From: Telmatactis stephensoni
Taxonomy: Eukaryota; Cnidaria; Anthozoa; Actiniaria; Isophelliidae
Assembly (NCBI GenBank): GCA_029948255.1
Contig: JALIZF010001717.1
Span: 310,001-374,000, forward strand
Length of the DNA stretch: 64,000 nt
Direction: 5' to 3'
In this document: piece by piece, positions 47,001 to 62,000 of the stretch
Layout of the letters: the number at the start of each line of letters is the position of its first letter
Position numbering within the stretch: the stretch's first letter is position 1
Notes under the pieces: generated by a model
Seen by the model: the letters and a program-made list of their open reading frames with translations, nothing else
What the model was told of the DNA's origin: nothing
The model's database searches: none
Program-made: the position numbers and the translations under genes

Positions 47001-50000
47001 CAGTCAAATATCATTGGTTCAAGTCATCAGGGTCAGTCAAAAGAATGAATTATGTCATTGCAGTTAAACTGGTGTAAACATTTTACTTTATTTCCTTTAA
47101 CTGTTTTACCTTCCATTTATTGCACAATGTACTTATATGAATATATTCACTTTAGTAATAACTTATGCTACAGTAACAAAAAACATTCAAGCAATATTTA
47201 CATGTATTTTAAATTATTTTTAGTAATAATTTGTAAGCCTACACCATTTTCACCTGAATGATTTTCATTTTATTTCTTAATGTTATTCATTTATTTTTAT
47301 CTAATAAACCTATAAGTCTTATCCAAAAGGACTACGTGTAAGCCTAGGGCTAATAACCAAAATTTAACTGTCTATTTTCTCTCCTTATAGTACCATATAA
47401 CCCACCACCACCACATTTACAAGCAAGTAATACAGGTCAACAGTCAGTGTCCCCTGTCAAGACCAGAAGAATGAGACAAAGCTTATCACATTTATCCCCA
47501 AACCAAACTTCTCCACCTCAATATCAAACACCAACCCAGCAAAGTAAGTTATTTTCAATCGAAGGTAATAAGGTTACTATTTTAAGTAACAACAACCACA
47601 ACATCATTCAGCAAATTCTATCCTGTTCCTAAAAACTGAGCACTAAATTTTGTACTAAGTAAAAGCTGTATTCTTGGGTATTCCTAGTTAGACTAATTCC
47701 ATATTAAGTTTTTGCTGGGATTTTCAGTATGATGAGAAAGAAATTTGGTTTATAAACGGAAGCCATTTACAAAACTAGGGTAATAAGAGATTCTCTGTGA
47801 TTGGTTCAAATCTGCTGAAACATATAACAAGTGATTTGATTGGAGGTTGCCTATTTTGCAACACAGATTAAAATCTGATATGTTTGGTGATTTAAGGTGG
47901 TGTGTGAGTGTCCACCACAGGTAGCCCAAGAAGTGAACAGATCAACTTTTGGAATCAGTCTAATTCCTGGTCAATGGTATAAAAGTTGTCTTTTCCCTTA
48001 ACAATAATTGTTAAATAGCAATTATTGCTAAACCAAGTAGCCATTAAATCTTACATTTGAGAAATCACCAAATTCAGTAGTTGCAACAACAACAAAATAA
48101 CTAACGTTAAGGTATTAATAATGAAGAAGTCATCAAAGATTTCAAGTAACAATGAAAGAAAATTAGAAGGCACGAGCATTACCTTTTTAGCATTATCTTT
48201 TGTGTGGTTATATACTTAATTGTACCCATAGCATATAATTCTGTTAGCAGTAGTTTAGAGGAAATGATTTTAAAATATGCCTGTGGTTTATTAACTGTCA
48301 TTGTTCTTAGCTGGTAGCCATACAGTGCTACAAACATCACCAAGGGCAAGGCAAGCTAACCCTTCTGTGAATAGAAGCATCACATCAACATCAGGTCTTA
48401 GTCATATGAACTTTGCTACACAACCTGCAAGTACATCACAATATTCTCCAGGATATAATAGTATCTCAGCTCTTGAAGCACTTGCCTCCAGTAATGGATT
48501 TTCTGTGGCATCTGATACCTTACAAAATGCATCATTTTCGCATTCTTCAAAAATTGTAAATAGCACAAAATCTTCCAGTGAAAATATTCAGTGGCCAATG
48601 CAGCAAACATTTGGCCAAAGAACTGAAGATTCAGAACCAAAAAGTTGCTCAATGGATGGACAGAATTCTGCCATTGACATGATTGACTTGAATAGTCAGT
48701 TTTCTTTGGATAGGTGTAACCTGGATGTTGGCTCCAATATTAATTCTTGTCAATATAATGTAGATTCTACCATCACAGAAACAATTGACTCTGGTATTTC
48801 CCTTCCTGCAGTGAAAAAAGGATCATCAAAGAAAAAACACATGGACAGATCAATAAGTAAAACAAATAAACATCATGAAAAGGAGATTATTAAAGACTAT
48901 AGCTATGATGATAATACTTCATTTACAAAAAGGAATTACAACTCTGAAGAAAATCAGACTTGTTTAAACCACACTGATGAAGATTTAGGAGAAACACCCA
49001 TCAAAAGCAATACAATAGACTTGAGTACGTCAGTTGATTTAGTGTACCTAGATGGAGAGCAGCCCAATCAAGAAGTGAAGTTATCCTCTGGGTATACACC
49101 TCTTAAGGAGCTTCAGTTATGTATTCCTAAGTTGGTCATTACAAAAATTAAAGAAAGGAGAGGATCCAAAGAAATAGAAACTCATAGTGTAAGAACTATA
49201 ATGCCTGGAGATGAAGATCATTCATTCATGAAAAAGAAGAGAAAATCAAGTGAAGAGATTGATAAACCAAGTGATGCTGAATTTGAAAAAGGTATGAGAT
49301 GTGATTAGGTTGATCATTGTGTGTGTAGACTGGAAAGTTAACCTGCTGTAGGCCTGCTGTGTTTAACTAAATTTTGACAGTGACTGCTTATTGATGAGCA
49401 CTGTTTCAGTGTGTCCAACTTGGGCTGAACCTAGTTAAACACTCAATCAACACTGATGTTTTTAGTATCATCAGTACCAATTCCAAATGCAAAATCAACA
49501 AAGTAAATCAGGTTATTACTCTATGACACTAAAATGACATTCTTTCTTTTTTCTCCATGTATGCATTTTAGAAACTTGTTGTTTTTTCTTGATGTACAGT
49601 TTTCTTTTGCTTGCTGATTTTGCAAACAATACTTTTTTGGCTCTAGAACAACAAATATATATTAGATAAATCAAAACATGTTGAGCCAGCTGTCTGCAAA
49701 TGGGGTGTCGACAAAGCGTGGACCCCAGATTCTGGACCCTGTTCTGGACCACCATCTGGACCATAAATTGGACCTTCTAGATAATAAATTTCAAGAAAAA
49801 AACTGACAACCAAACTTTATATCAGCTCTATTTTCAGCTTTATTTACTAACCTTTCATCGTACGGGCAGCCATCTTTGTTTTGGGGACAACCGCTGACCA
49901 TATTTATTACATTTCCCGTTTCTGGATCGATTTCCGGAATCCGACTCGTGTGTCGACACCTATCGTACAAATTTCACGCATTTTATTGCATTTTATCTGC

Positions 50001-53000
50001 ATTTTATATAAAAATTGAAAACATCACAATGAAACAGAAAAAACTTTTCAGAACATTTTGATGACGTATTGGAATTAGACGATGAATGCGGATAGACTCA
50101 CCTTCTGTATTATCCTTGAACGAAGCCATTTTGAGCACTTTTCAACCTCCTGAATGCAATTTTTATATAAAATGCGCGAAATTTGTACGATATATAGGTG
50201 TTGACATGCGAGTCGGATTCCGGAAATCGATCCGGAAACGGGAAATGTAATAAATATGGTCAGTGGTTGTCCCCAAAACAAAGATGGCTGCCCGTACGAT
50301 GAAAGGTTAGTAAATAAAGCTGAAAATAGAGCTGATATAAAGTTTGGTTGTCAGTTTTTTTCTTGAAATTTATTATCTAGAAGGTCCAATTTATGGTCTA
50401 GATGGTGGTCCAGAACAGGGTCCAGAAGGGGGGTCCAGAATCTGGGGTACACTTTTTGTCAACACGCCTGCAAATGTACAAAACTAGACAGGGCTTGATA
50501 AAATTAGGGCTTGCTGATTGTAAGAAAAATATTTTTAGTTCGGCCAAAGAAGAAAAAGAAGGCAAAGGCAAAGAAACCACCAGAACCAGTAGATACTGAT
50601 GGTAAGCTTCTTTTATTATGCAGATGTTGAAAATAAAGTTTTTACTGGTTCAAATGTTTGTAAACTAGGGTTGGAACCGGAATCACAGTAGAAGAAGAGC
50701 GTATGGCAAGTGTGAACTAATAATCGAAATTGGAAACAAAAGTGCAATGGAATTGGAACTGGAAGAATCAGAAGGTTTTCTTTTTCTTATGATTCCAATT
50801 CTAATTCCGTCATGCACATGAATCCAGTGCCAACCAAAGGATCAGAATTAGAATCAGAAGAATTTGGCCAGTGACAGAGCTCATGCCCAGGCTATTTTGA
50901 AAACTTGCAGGAAAACAACAACAAAAATAGTATCGAAGGGAGGCTTATGATTCTGATTCTGTTTTTTTATTCACACTAAATTGTAAGCTTATTGCGATTA
51001 CATTAATTTTGCAATTGTGATTCTGACTCCAACATTTATGACATTTATGTGAACTAGTCCTTAGGCTTTGCCCATTGTAATCCAGATACATTTGAAGTTA
51101 GGCCTTCCATCTACACTAAAACAAGAGTATCTGATAGAGTGCAAGGGCAGACTATTAATTTATAATAAACAAATTTACACACTTTTTAACTTTTTTGTTT
51201 TCTGTACTATATCAGATCTCTGTAAAACAGTGTAATTTTCATGTCATTTCAGTGTGGATAACCAAAATGAAAAAAAAAAAGCATTATCAAATTTATCTGG
51301 ATTTGTTTGGAAGAAGCCTTTCTCATTCACAGTTATAGTGAACGATCTGCAATGTACAGTAAATGATCAATAACTTACAAGTACCAGAAGTTTGGTTGTG
51401 TGTTATGGACAAATACCCCATGACTGGACATCCCAAGGAAAAACTATGTGTACTGAAATGAAAGTGAACATGTTTTCTATATTATTTTTTTCAGAAATTA
51501 TGGAGACGGCAACATTTAAAAGATTTGCTACTGCTCTAGAGAATTTGTTTGAGTTTGATGATGAATGTGGAGTCTCTTACACAACTGAGATAGGTCAGTA
51601 TGAAGGATATGCAATGATCATTGATTTGCCTTTAAGGAATTCTAGGTAGGAAGTCTCAAAACATACTAACAGTAACTAGTTGCATTCCATATTCTACTGT
51701 ATTGGCATGTTTAGCCTTTTGTTCTGGATTATTGTAATTTGTATCAGGATTTAAGTTGAAGTTCAGTGATGTTATATAACTTGGAAATGTAAAAATAAAA
51801 AACACAAAATATAGTATGGGGAAACTGAATTTCCTTTTATAAACTGCTCTCCAACATAAGTATCTCGACATTATTTGTATCTGTTTAGATGATGAAGAAC
51901 CTGCATCAGAAACTCTTGCTTCAAGAACAGAAATATCTGAGCTCTACACAGAAACTGCAAAACTGAAATCATTAAAAGTTATACATCAAGTATGTATTGC
52001 CATAAATTGGATTTAATGTTTGTTCACTGTTGTTGAGAGTGGAATAGAGTGCATCCATCAATGTGGATGGCATTGAGTTGATAACATTAATGTTCATTCA
52101 AATAACTAATTCCAGGTTCCTAGTGATCAGCTGATGAGGTTAATCTCAATCATGGAAAGACACATCAGGGATGGTTTGCTTCTAAAGCTAAGTGGTGATC
52201 AGGTACCTGTACTTGCTATGCATGTTTGACAAAATAATCATTCTAGAAAACTCCAAAGCAGAGGACCCAAGATAATAATTATGGTCTCTGTATATAGACT
52301 AATATGTGAAGTCATTCTGATTTGTGTGTGTTTTTAATAACTTTAGGAAGATGATGAAGAACAGAAATTATGGCGAGATTTGTGTCTTGATAGAATGATA
52401 CGATCTGTGGAGTCTTCCCTTGTGGTGTTGAATGTGTTGACAGCAGAGGATGTACCTAAGCAGTTATATTTAGAAGAAGTGATAGAGAGAATCATTAGGC
52501 TTGTCAAGTTTCATTTGACTAATACTATTTTCCCTGAATACGATCCTGTATACAGAGATCCTGAGTCTAAAGGTAAGTAACTAAAGTTACACTTAAACTA
52601 AGTACTAGCTAAATATTATTATTATCAATTAAGTGCCAACCACTTTTTGTTATTTTTATTTTTTCCAATTAAGAGAATGTACAGTTGATGTTCCCAGGTT
52701 AAGGGCCTTTCCATACTAAGTCAACAAATTTGTTTTATATGCCTACCACAAAATGTCACGTCAGCTTAATGATTCAAACAAAAGTTTTGTGATTGCCTTT
52801 TGAAGTTTGCACAATCTTGACAAAATTTGGTAGAAATAAAGTATAGCTGTTGATTTTTTGAAAGGCATGTGATGACAGATTGTTTTGCAAAATAAACAAC
52901 AAATTGCATAGTGCAGCAAAATCCTAAATAATTGTATTATCAACCCTGAGACTGTTGTCTTAGCTATGACTGGTATTGATACTGCTTTTTCTTTAACAGA

Positions 53001-56000
53001 TTCTGTTTTTGTTCCCAAGTCAAAGAGGACAAAAAGTACACTCCCCAAAATTCGACTTCTCACTTCATTTTATAACAAAATGTGTGAATTGGTGTCTCAG
53101 TTAGGTGATCTTGTGGATATTCAGTCTCTTACTGATACATCTATTTTACAGGTATCACTTCACATTTATGTTCAAATTTCTTTTAACATTTTTTTATGTG
53201 CTAAATATAGTTTAACATGCTTTATGCAGTGTAGACTCATGATTCCGCGGTAGATGTACTTTTGTACTGATAATGATTGCTGGTTCTGAGGCTCTACAAG
53301 TAGATGAGTGCTTACAATCCAGTTTTCTATGGCAACTGATGAGTCCACAGCCTGGTGCATTGACTATGACAAAGGGGAAGACAGATGGGATTGTAAAGCC
53401 ATCTGTGTACAGAGCTTGATTTGCAAGTAGAGATGGATTGGCAAGCACATAGAAAACCCTATAAAATTTCCCTAGGGACCCTAAGCAACCGTCTCACATA
53501 TTGTAAGACTGCTAGCTACAATCTTGGACATAACTGGTTGAGACAGTGCAGGTTTTTGCAGAGATCATAATCTTATCTAACTTGTTGTCGTGAACACACA
53601 GATAAAAAACATTGCCACACACTCCCCCCTTCTCAATGTTGTTTCAGAGGGTTGCCCGTACAGCCCTGATGTTAAGTTGACAACAACATTGGGGGGGGGG
53701 GGGGGGGGGGGAAGTGACAAGGATTGCTTTTGAATTTGAGCTTAAGTTTGTGAGCAAAATGTTGAATTGTCTCAAGGGTTTTGTCCACGATTGTAGCAAT
53801 CACTCATGTTTGATAATTTATTTTAGCCCCATTTGAAGTCATGGAAATAGTAATGGTGTATTAATAGTGTATGGGTCTTCTTTTTTTGTCAGATTTCGAG
53901 TTTGGGAACTGCTCCATTTTTTGTAGAAAACATCAGTGATTTACAGCATAGTTCCTTAAAACTAGTACGATCAGTGTTTAGGAGATATGTCAAACACAGA
54001 GATTTGATCTTAGAGGATATATTTGCATCTTTAGCAAGACTTCCATCAAGCAAGAGAAACATGAGAAGTTACAGGTAAACAAGCCTGTACATTTAATATA
54101 AATAAAAAATAAATATCTCTTATTTAGTGCCTAGTCGTTCTAGCGCTTTCGCACTAATTGGGGGCACTATCCACTCACACACACTACCACTACATTGACT
54201 GTTTTAAGCATACAACTCTCAGCTCACATGTTGATTTTTACGGAGGGAGGAAAACCGGAGAACCCGGAGAAAAACCCTCGTGGCAAGGGAGAGAACAACA
54301 CATCTAACAAACTCTACTCACATGTGGCATCCACAGGGCTCGAACCAGTGACCCGACCCGTTGGACCACAGCGGTGAGAGGCGAACGTTTTACCGCTACG
54401 CCACCATGCCACCCACGAAATAATATGTACTGTATTAGAAGTACCAGTCACCTGTGTTTTTGCGTACTTGTTTTTGTCTGTTTGTTTGTTTTTTACTTTC
54501 ATTGGATATTAAGTTACTGTACACTTCCCTGTAATGTCAGGGCTAATTATATTACATGTGAGGTCAATAACATTGTTTTATTGTTCTTTTTGAATGCTTT
54601 CTCCTCTAATATTAGGTTAAATGGTGATGAGTCAATCCAGATGGTCACAGCTCTGGTGTTGCAGCTTATTCAATGTTCTGTCAAGATTCCAAACAAGGAT
54701 GAAAGTCAGTCATTAACAACGACAGCAGAAGGAGAAGAGAATGGAGAGGAGCCAGTCAAGGTACAGAAAGTCAGTTTTCCAGGCGTTCTACTAAAGTATT
54801 CTGTTTTATAAATTACAACATCTTTGCACATCTTAACATACCTATTAAAATATGCTTTGTGCCCTGCAACATGTTATATCTATTGTTAGTATTGTTCCAT
54901 TGTACCCTGGGTAAGAAATCTCAGGCCAGTGATCGGATAGAGATGGCCACCTGAAGTGAGAAATAAAATGGACCATTTCACTTAAAGTATTATTATACAA
55001 AGTACTTGGATGACTCATCTGATAAACATCTTATATGCCCTTGCTTAAAAAATATCTTGACCACTTGTTCTAACATTAGTGACTTCTTTTAGGTTGACCA
55101 AGATATAATCATTTGTAATTCCTATGAAAATGCTCTCAGAACAGCAAAGAATTTTCTGTCTATGTTCCTGAACAAGTAAGGCATTGTCTTATTCTCTTTT
55201 ATGTCTGGTACATGTATATTAACTGTGGTTATTTTAATAAAATTTGATCTAGACTATTAAGCATAATGGAAACAGTGACCCAGTTCTTGGATAAGTTTGG
55301 TTCAATAGTTCACTTGTCAAAATATGTCATATTCTAGAATGTGATTATTTTTCTTTACAGGTGCAGCAGTGTTGGTAAAGATGAGGAGGATTTTAGACCT
55401 TTGTTTGAGAACTTTCTTCAAGACCTGTTGTTAATGCTTAATAAGCCAGACTGGCCAGTTGCAGAGGTGCTTTTAACACTATTAGGAAGACTCTTGGTGA
55501 GTTAATAATAAATCTTTCAAATGTAGCGTATTTTTGATTACTCATTTGTTCCAGTGTTGTCATCTGCTCAATGTATATATGTGTCTGTATCACAATGGAC
55601 CCCTGAAACATGCAAGTTATATCCTGAGATCAGATTTTAATCTGTGCATACTGAATTTCAGATTGTGACCTTCAACAACAAGTCATTGGATGTCAGCCTC
55701 AGAGTTTCTTCCATTGATTACCTTGGTGTAGTTGCAGCCCATCTCAGAAAAGATGGTGTTATAAGTCATCAGCTGGAATTAGATAGCATCTCAGATATGT
55801 TAATTGATGTAAGTCACATTAATTGCAGAAATACAGTTATGGGGCGAGATAATGTATTAACCAATAATTCTATATGGATATATTTTAGCTACTTGGTGAG
55901 ACATCCGATGAATCTGATGAAGAAATTTCTAAATGGGTAAGTCTGTTCCATAGTCAATTAAAAGTTAGCAAGTTAAGTAAGTAATACACATGTTCTCTCT

Positions 56001-59000
56001 ATATATGCTTTTATATGGTGTGCGTCAGGAAATGTTACCATTGTTTGTACTGTAATACAAACATGCTGGCAGCTAATCAGACCACACATTTTTTTGAATA
56101 TAGAATATTATATAATATTAAAAGTGTGACATCACAAAAATTAAACCTAAGGACCCAAGCAAAATTATCAGTGATTTGTTATAGGGAAGATTATATTATA
56201 TTCATATTTATCTGCCCATATCGTGACTGATATGTAGCCATTTTCAATGAAATTATGGCAAATACACAGTTTCTTTTGTGATGTTCTTACTAGTGTATCA
56301 AAATTGAGAAACAAAATAGGATAAATTGAAAATTTATCCTTGGGACCTCATTACATTTGTTGGTACTTTACTGGTTCTTTTATAACCCATTTATTCTTAT
56401 TTTGCTGAAGGATGAAAGATCACCTAAAAGAGTCCATGTGCTCAGAAAAGCTCTCTGTAGCTACCTGACAAATGAAGGCCAAAATGATGCTGCTTTAATG
56501 GTATGACTTTTTTCACTCTTATTTTTGCTGGACATGGAAGCGAAAACCTCATACAAAGATTTTTGCATGCTTTCTAAATATCAATTGTAACATTTTCATT
56601 TTGGGCTGAGATTAACTGGAGTGCATGTTTTTCTTTTACTAGTTTGCCAAGAAGTTTTACATAGCTCAGTGGATACGTGATGCTCAAATAGAAATAGAAA
56701 GAGCTATGAGAAATCCTTCAGACCTGCCATCAGACATTATGGAGGGTTTAAGCACATCCATTTCCTTTGGAGCTGATAGTATACAAAAATCAGAAGAAGA
56801 AAAACAAAAGTTACACGAATTGCTTGATGACAGAATGAATAATATAAGGTATAATCACTTTCATTTACCACCAATTCTAATGAAGCATGACAACTTGGAG
56901 TTTGATATCAGGCATTGCACTTTGCATTTGATGGACATCAATCACTCTTGATAGTCTCAAATGAACTGAAATAAACCCAAACTAGACCCAAAATATCTAG
57001 TAGTAAATTCTATTTCATGGTTTGTTTGTTTCTCTGTTTGTTTTTTAACTTATGGCAATTGAATTGTCATCCATCAAATGCAATTTGCAAATTTATGTTA
57101 AAGTCTTGGTGGTCATGCTTCATTAGAGTAGGGGGTAAAGCTTAGTACTTTGACTTTACTTTTTTAGCATTGCATGTATACTGTACATAATATTCTGTTG
57201 TTTTTCAACTTTTAACTGAGCAAACTGTGTATCATGACAAGTGCTTTTTTGAAATCCAAAATGATTAATCTTCTTTTTCAAATACTAAATTGCCTCTTTC
57301 TTAATTGTAACCTTGCAAATGCAAGTCGTTTTGTTATTGAGCTGCATCTGGCAGGTTTCTAGCTTAGCTGACATCCTACAGTGCAGGGAAGACTAAAAGT
57401 GAACTAATTTTTTTCTCTGATTTACACTGCAGATCTTCTCAGCACATGCTAGACTATGATAAAGCTTTGGTAGTATCTAGATATTTAGGATCTTCCAGAT
57501 CTTTCTCCAAAAGTTTTGATGGATATCTTGGTCAGGTAATTAGCTCTTGCTACTTCTTCATTTTTACAACTGTTTGTACATACTTAGGTACTAACAGTAA
57601 TTTTTACAACAATGTTTGTACATATGTGCAGGAGTTAGTCTGACTACTACTATTAACAATAATTATTTTTGCAGATTTTGCGTATTCTGAATGAAAATGT
57701 TGTTGCAATACGAACTAAAGCAATGAAAGCCCTCTCAGCTGTGGTCTCCGCTGACCCTTCAATCTTATCAAGGGTAAAATTCAAATGACATTTCCATAAT
57801 TTTAGGTTTACGTGATATATTTACATTTGAAGAGGCCCCACCAGAATAAGTGATGTCTGAGCAAATTTAGACATCTTTCTCCCCATCTCATGTCTTTGGT
57901 ATTCCTATGTCAACAAAGGGAGCCCAGAAGGAGAACAAAGAATTATTGGTTGCAGGAAGCTAAATCAAATTCCAAGTTCTCTTTAAAGATTCTAAATGAA
58001 AATTTAGGGTTTGATTTTAATGTCAATTGCACTGTTTATACAAAGATCCTTTTATCTGGAACCTCAGTTTTACTCAATGATATATCATGTCTGTGCTTAT
58101 TTTTATTCAGGATGACATGCAGAAAGGTGTCCACACCAGACTTGTTGATATGTCAACAAGTGTAAGAGAAGCTGCTGTGGAGCTGATTGGTCGTTTTGTT
58201 CTGAATAAGCCTGATCTCATCCATCAGTACTATGACATGATTGTTGAAAGAATCTTGGTAATTGATAATAATAATTTAATAATTTATTCATTTCTAAAAG
58301 TGCAAAATAATATCAATTTGAGTATGCACTGATGTACATGTACAATCATGTAGTTAGACATCATACATTATTACAAGAGCCGATTTCATATGACTGTGAA
58401 AAGAAGACTCTACAGACACCACTCTGCACTGACAGTGTCTTGCTCTTTACGAAAAAATTCAAAACTGCATGCCTTGATCATGCCACTTTGTAAATTGCTG
58501 TGCCCTATAATTACTGCATATTCATATGAAATCTGCTGTGGTAAAGCAACATCAAGACCTGTGGTTCATTATACATGTACATCTGGAAATATAGGACCTC
58601 AGACTTGCCATTTGAAGTACTGCTTGTTTCCCAAACCTTGCGAGTGCCAGTATGATTTGCAGGTTTTGTGCATAGACATTTGGCAACAACTGAAAAAGCA
58701 GAAATGAAAGTGCATGCCATCATTTGCCAGGACAGCCTAATGACAAAGACAATGATGAAATCTTCTGTGTAACTATTTTATTTTGTTTCATATAGGACAC
58801 TGGCATCAGTGTAAGGAAAAGGGTCATCAAGATTTTAAGAGACATTTGTATAAGTCATCCAGATTTTCCAAAAGTCACTGAGATTTGTGTTAAGATCATC
58901 AGAAGGATTTCAGATGAAGAAGGAATCAAGGTATATGACAAGTAACATTGAAATCTTAGCTTATATCTGATTCAATGGTGTTATACAGAAATCGTATTTA

Positions 59001-62000
59001 ACTGTGATATAATATCAATGGTTTAGGAACTTGTCACTAAAGTATTCCAGCAAATGTGGTTTACACCAGAGAAGGGAGTGCAGCAAGAAGTGTTACTAAA
59101 GCGTGTTGTGCAAATGACTGAGGTGGTAAGTATTAAACTTTCCTCCCATCAGAGTAATTTTGCAAATTAATGTAATATACAGAAAAGAATTTCAATAGAA
59201 AGAAGAAAGAACTAGTCATTTGTAATGGAAAATGAGTGCTGTGAGGTACTTTAGCTGGTTTCACAGACTGCACCAGAATCAATGTACATTGAAATTATAT
59301 ATTTCTGGTTTCATATTTCTAGCATGTTCAAATACTGATATTTGTTTTCCAGGTATCTGCTTGTGGGGAGAACACTGACTGGTTTGAACAGCTTCTTGAC
59401 AATGTAAGAATTAAGTAACATACTAATCTACTCTTGTATTGAAGTGAAAAAAGTATGTCACACCAGCTATAATGTATGTGGTAAACATAGTTACAATGAT
59501 GCTCTTATTTTTGTAGTTACTTAGAAGTGATGAAGATTCAGTGGTCAAATCATCTGAAGAAGCCTGCAACCAAATAGTGCAGTGCCTTGTAGAAAACATT
59601 CTTCGCCAAGAAGAAAGTGTGATTGGTATGGTTTTAATATTGTTATTACAGAACTATTTAGCCATTGACCTTTGAAATTGCACCAATATTTGGAAATGGA
59701 CTCAAGCTGCCCACAGTAAAATGCTTAAGTGTAGGCATTCTTATGCTGGGTTGCAAGCAGTATCATGGCAGCAATCTTAAATGAACTTCAACAATATTTC
59801 TCGTTAACCACTGTTTTTCATCCAACCATTGCTTGAGCTTTCTTTTGCCACCCAGTGCCACTCTGTTACACCCTAATGTTTATCAGACATGATCGACGTA
59901 CAAAAGTCGTGCCAATATTTGGAAATGGACTCAAGCTGCCCACAGTAAAATGCTTAAGTGTAGGCATTCTTATGCTGGGTTGCAAGCAGTATCATGGCAG
60001 CAATCTTAAATGAACTTCAACAATATTTCTCGTTAACCACTGTTTTTCATCCAACCATTGCTTGAGCTTTCTTTTGCCACCCAGTGCCACTCTGTTACAC
60101 CCTAATGTTTATCAGACATGATCGACGTACAAAAGATACAGATTTACATGATTTAAAAAGCTCACATATATATATTTCTTATTTTTGTTAGCTACATCTG
60201 AAGGACAAAGTTCAAGCAGTCAAAAACTGGTAGCCAGTTTAACAACTCTTTACCTGATGAGCAAGATTAAACCCCAATTGCTTGTGAACCATGGGGCCAC
60301 TTTGCAGCCTTATCTCAGCACCAAGTGCAGTGTAAGGATTTCAAACATTGGACTATAAGCAGTTTTCTTGGAAAAACTTGTTGAAATGACTTACATGTAC
60401 AACCTAGTTGTACATCATATAACTTTCCCTCCCTCCCTCCCTCCCTCCCTTTCTCTATCCCCCTTCCTCCCTCCCTTCCTTCCTCCTTCCCTCCCTCCCT
60501 CCTTTATTTCCTTCCTAATAATATTCATTCATAGTTGTTCTTTCCATTGTTTCACAGACACAAGGAGACTATCTAGTAATTCACAATGTTGCCAGGATAC
60601 TAGAATTAGTAGTACCTCTTATGAAGCATCCGAGTGAAACCTTCTTGGCCAGTCTAGAAGAGGACTTGATGAGGCTTACTGTCAAGCATGGTCAGACTGT
60701 AGTACAAAGTTGCATTAGTTGTCTGGGTGCAGTTGTCAATAAAGTCACTCATAATATCAAACTTGTCAAAGATTATTTCCAGAAATACTATGGTAAGTGT
60801 TATCAATATAATACTCCATTTTAAAATAGCTAGTTATGCAAGGATGGTTTGTGCATTGAACAGTCAAACAAACAAAACATAAATGACATATTGTTGAAGG
60901 AGATTTTTATTGACACTCACTGCACTTTTGATACCCAACTATTTGATTATGCCAAATATAGAGATTACCAGCAGAAATGATGTTTATCTAATCATTCTTC
61001 TTGATTCTTCTGTTAAGGATTCTTAGTGAAAGCAAAGTTGGACCATTCCAAGAAAAACTGTACTAGCAGTCAAACTCATAAACCTACATTGCTGAGATCA
61101 CTCTTCACTTTGGGACTATTATGTAAACATTTTGACTTTGATGGAGATGCAAAACTTGAAAATCAGGTACCTAGACTTAATGGCATTGTAATTATTGACA
61201 CAGTACTTGTTCTGGGGGGACTCCTGTATAAGAGGGTGGGGATGCTTGTCATACCTTTTAGGGGTCAAAATCAGCAATCTGGTACCTTTTAGGGTCTGTC
61301 AAATTTTATTGAACTACCAGGGACTAAGCTGATACCTTTTAGGGTGATATTTTTTCCACTAGCAAATATTAGATACCGGAGATAAGGACTAGATTACACA
61401 ACCACATCAGTATTCATTGCTACTACAATAGTACCACTACAATAGATCCTATTTAAATAAATGCATTTGATTGTTTTTAGTTGGTGCCTTTTAGGGATAA
61501 AAATCATGTTGCCACGCCCACCTGCATAAGACTCGGGTACCTTTTTGGAGTCATTTTTGAAATTTCTGAAGATTCACCCTGCCCCCCATCCCCAGTCCCC
61601 CCTTCTCCCATTCCCCTTCCTTCCCCCAAAGTATTGCTCACTTTTAAACTTTTAGTGTTTGTACTATTGTGTCACTATTTTCATTATACAATAACATTAC
61701 TAGTCATACTTTTGCACCAGGGACATTCATGACTATAATGTTTCTATAGCAGAGTTCAACAAGAGATAAAGTATTTGCTGTATACATCTATTTCTGCAAA
61801 CATGAAGATGAGGAAGTTAGACAGAAAGCTATAAGTGGACTTGGTATGTTAATATTGTTCCATGATACATTAAATAATTATTGGATATCAACACTAAGTA
61901 TTAGAAGTTCAGGCCGATCTTGTATGGCTGTGAAAAAAACCCTCATGAATGGCATACACCACACCATGCTGCAGTGATATCACTGCCAAGCCATAACTAC

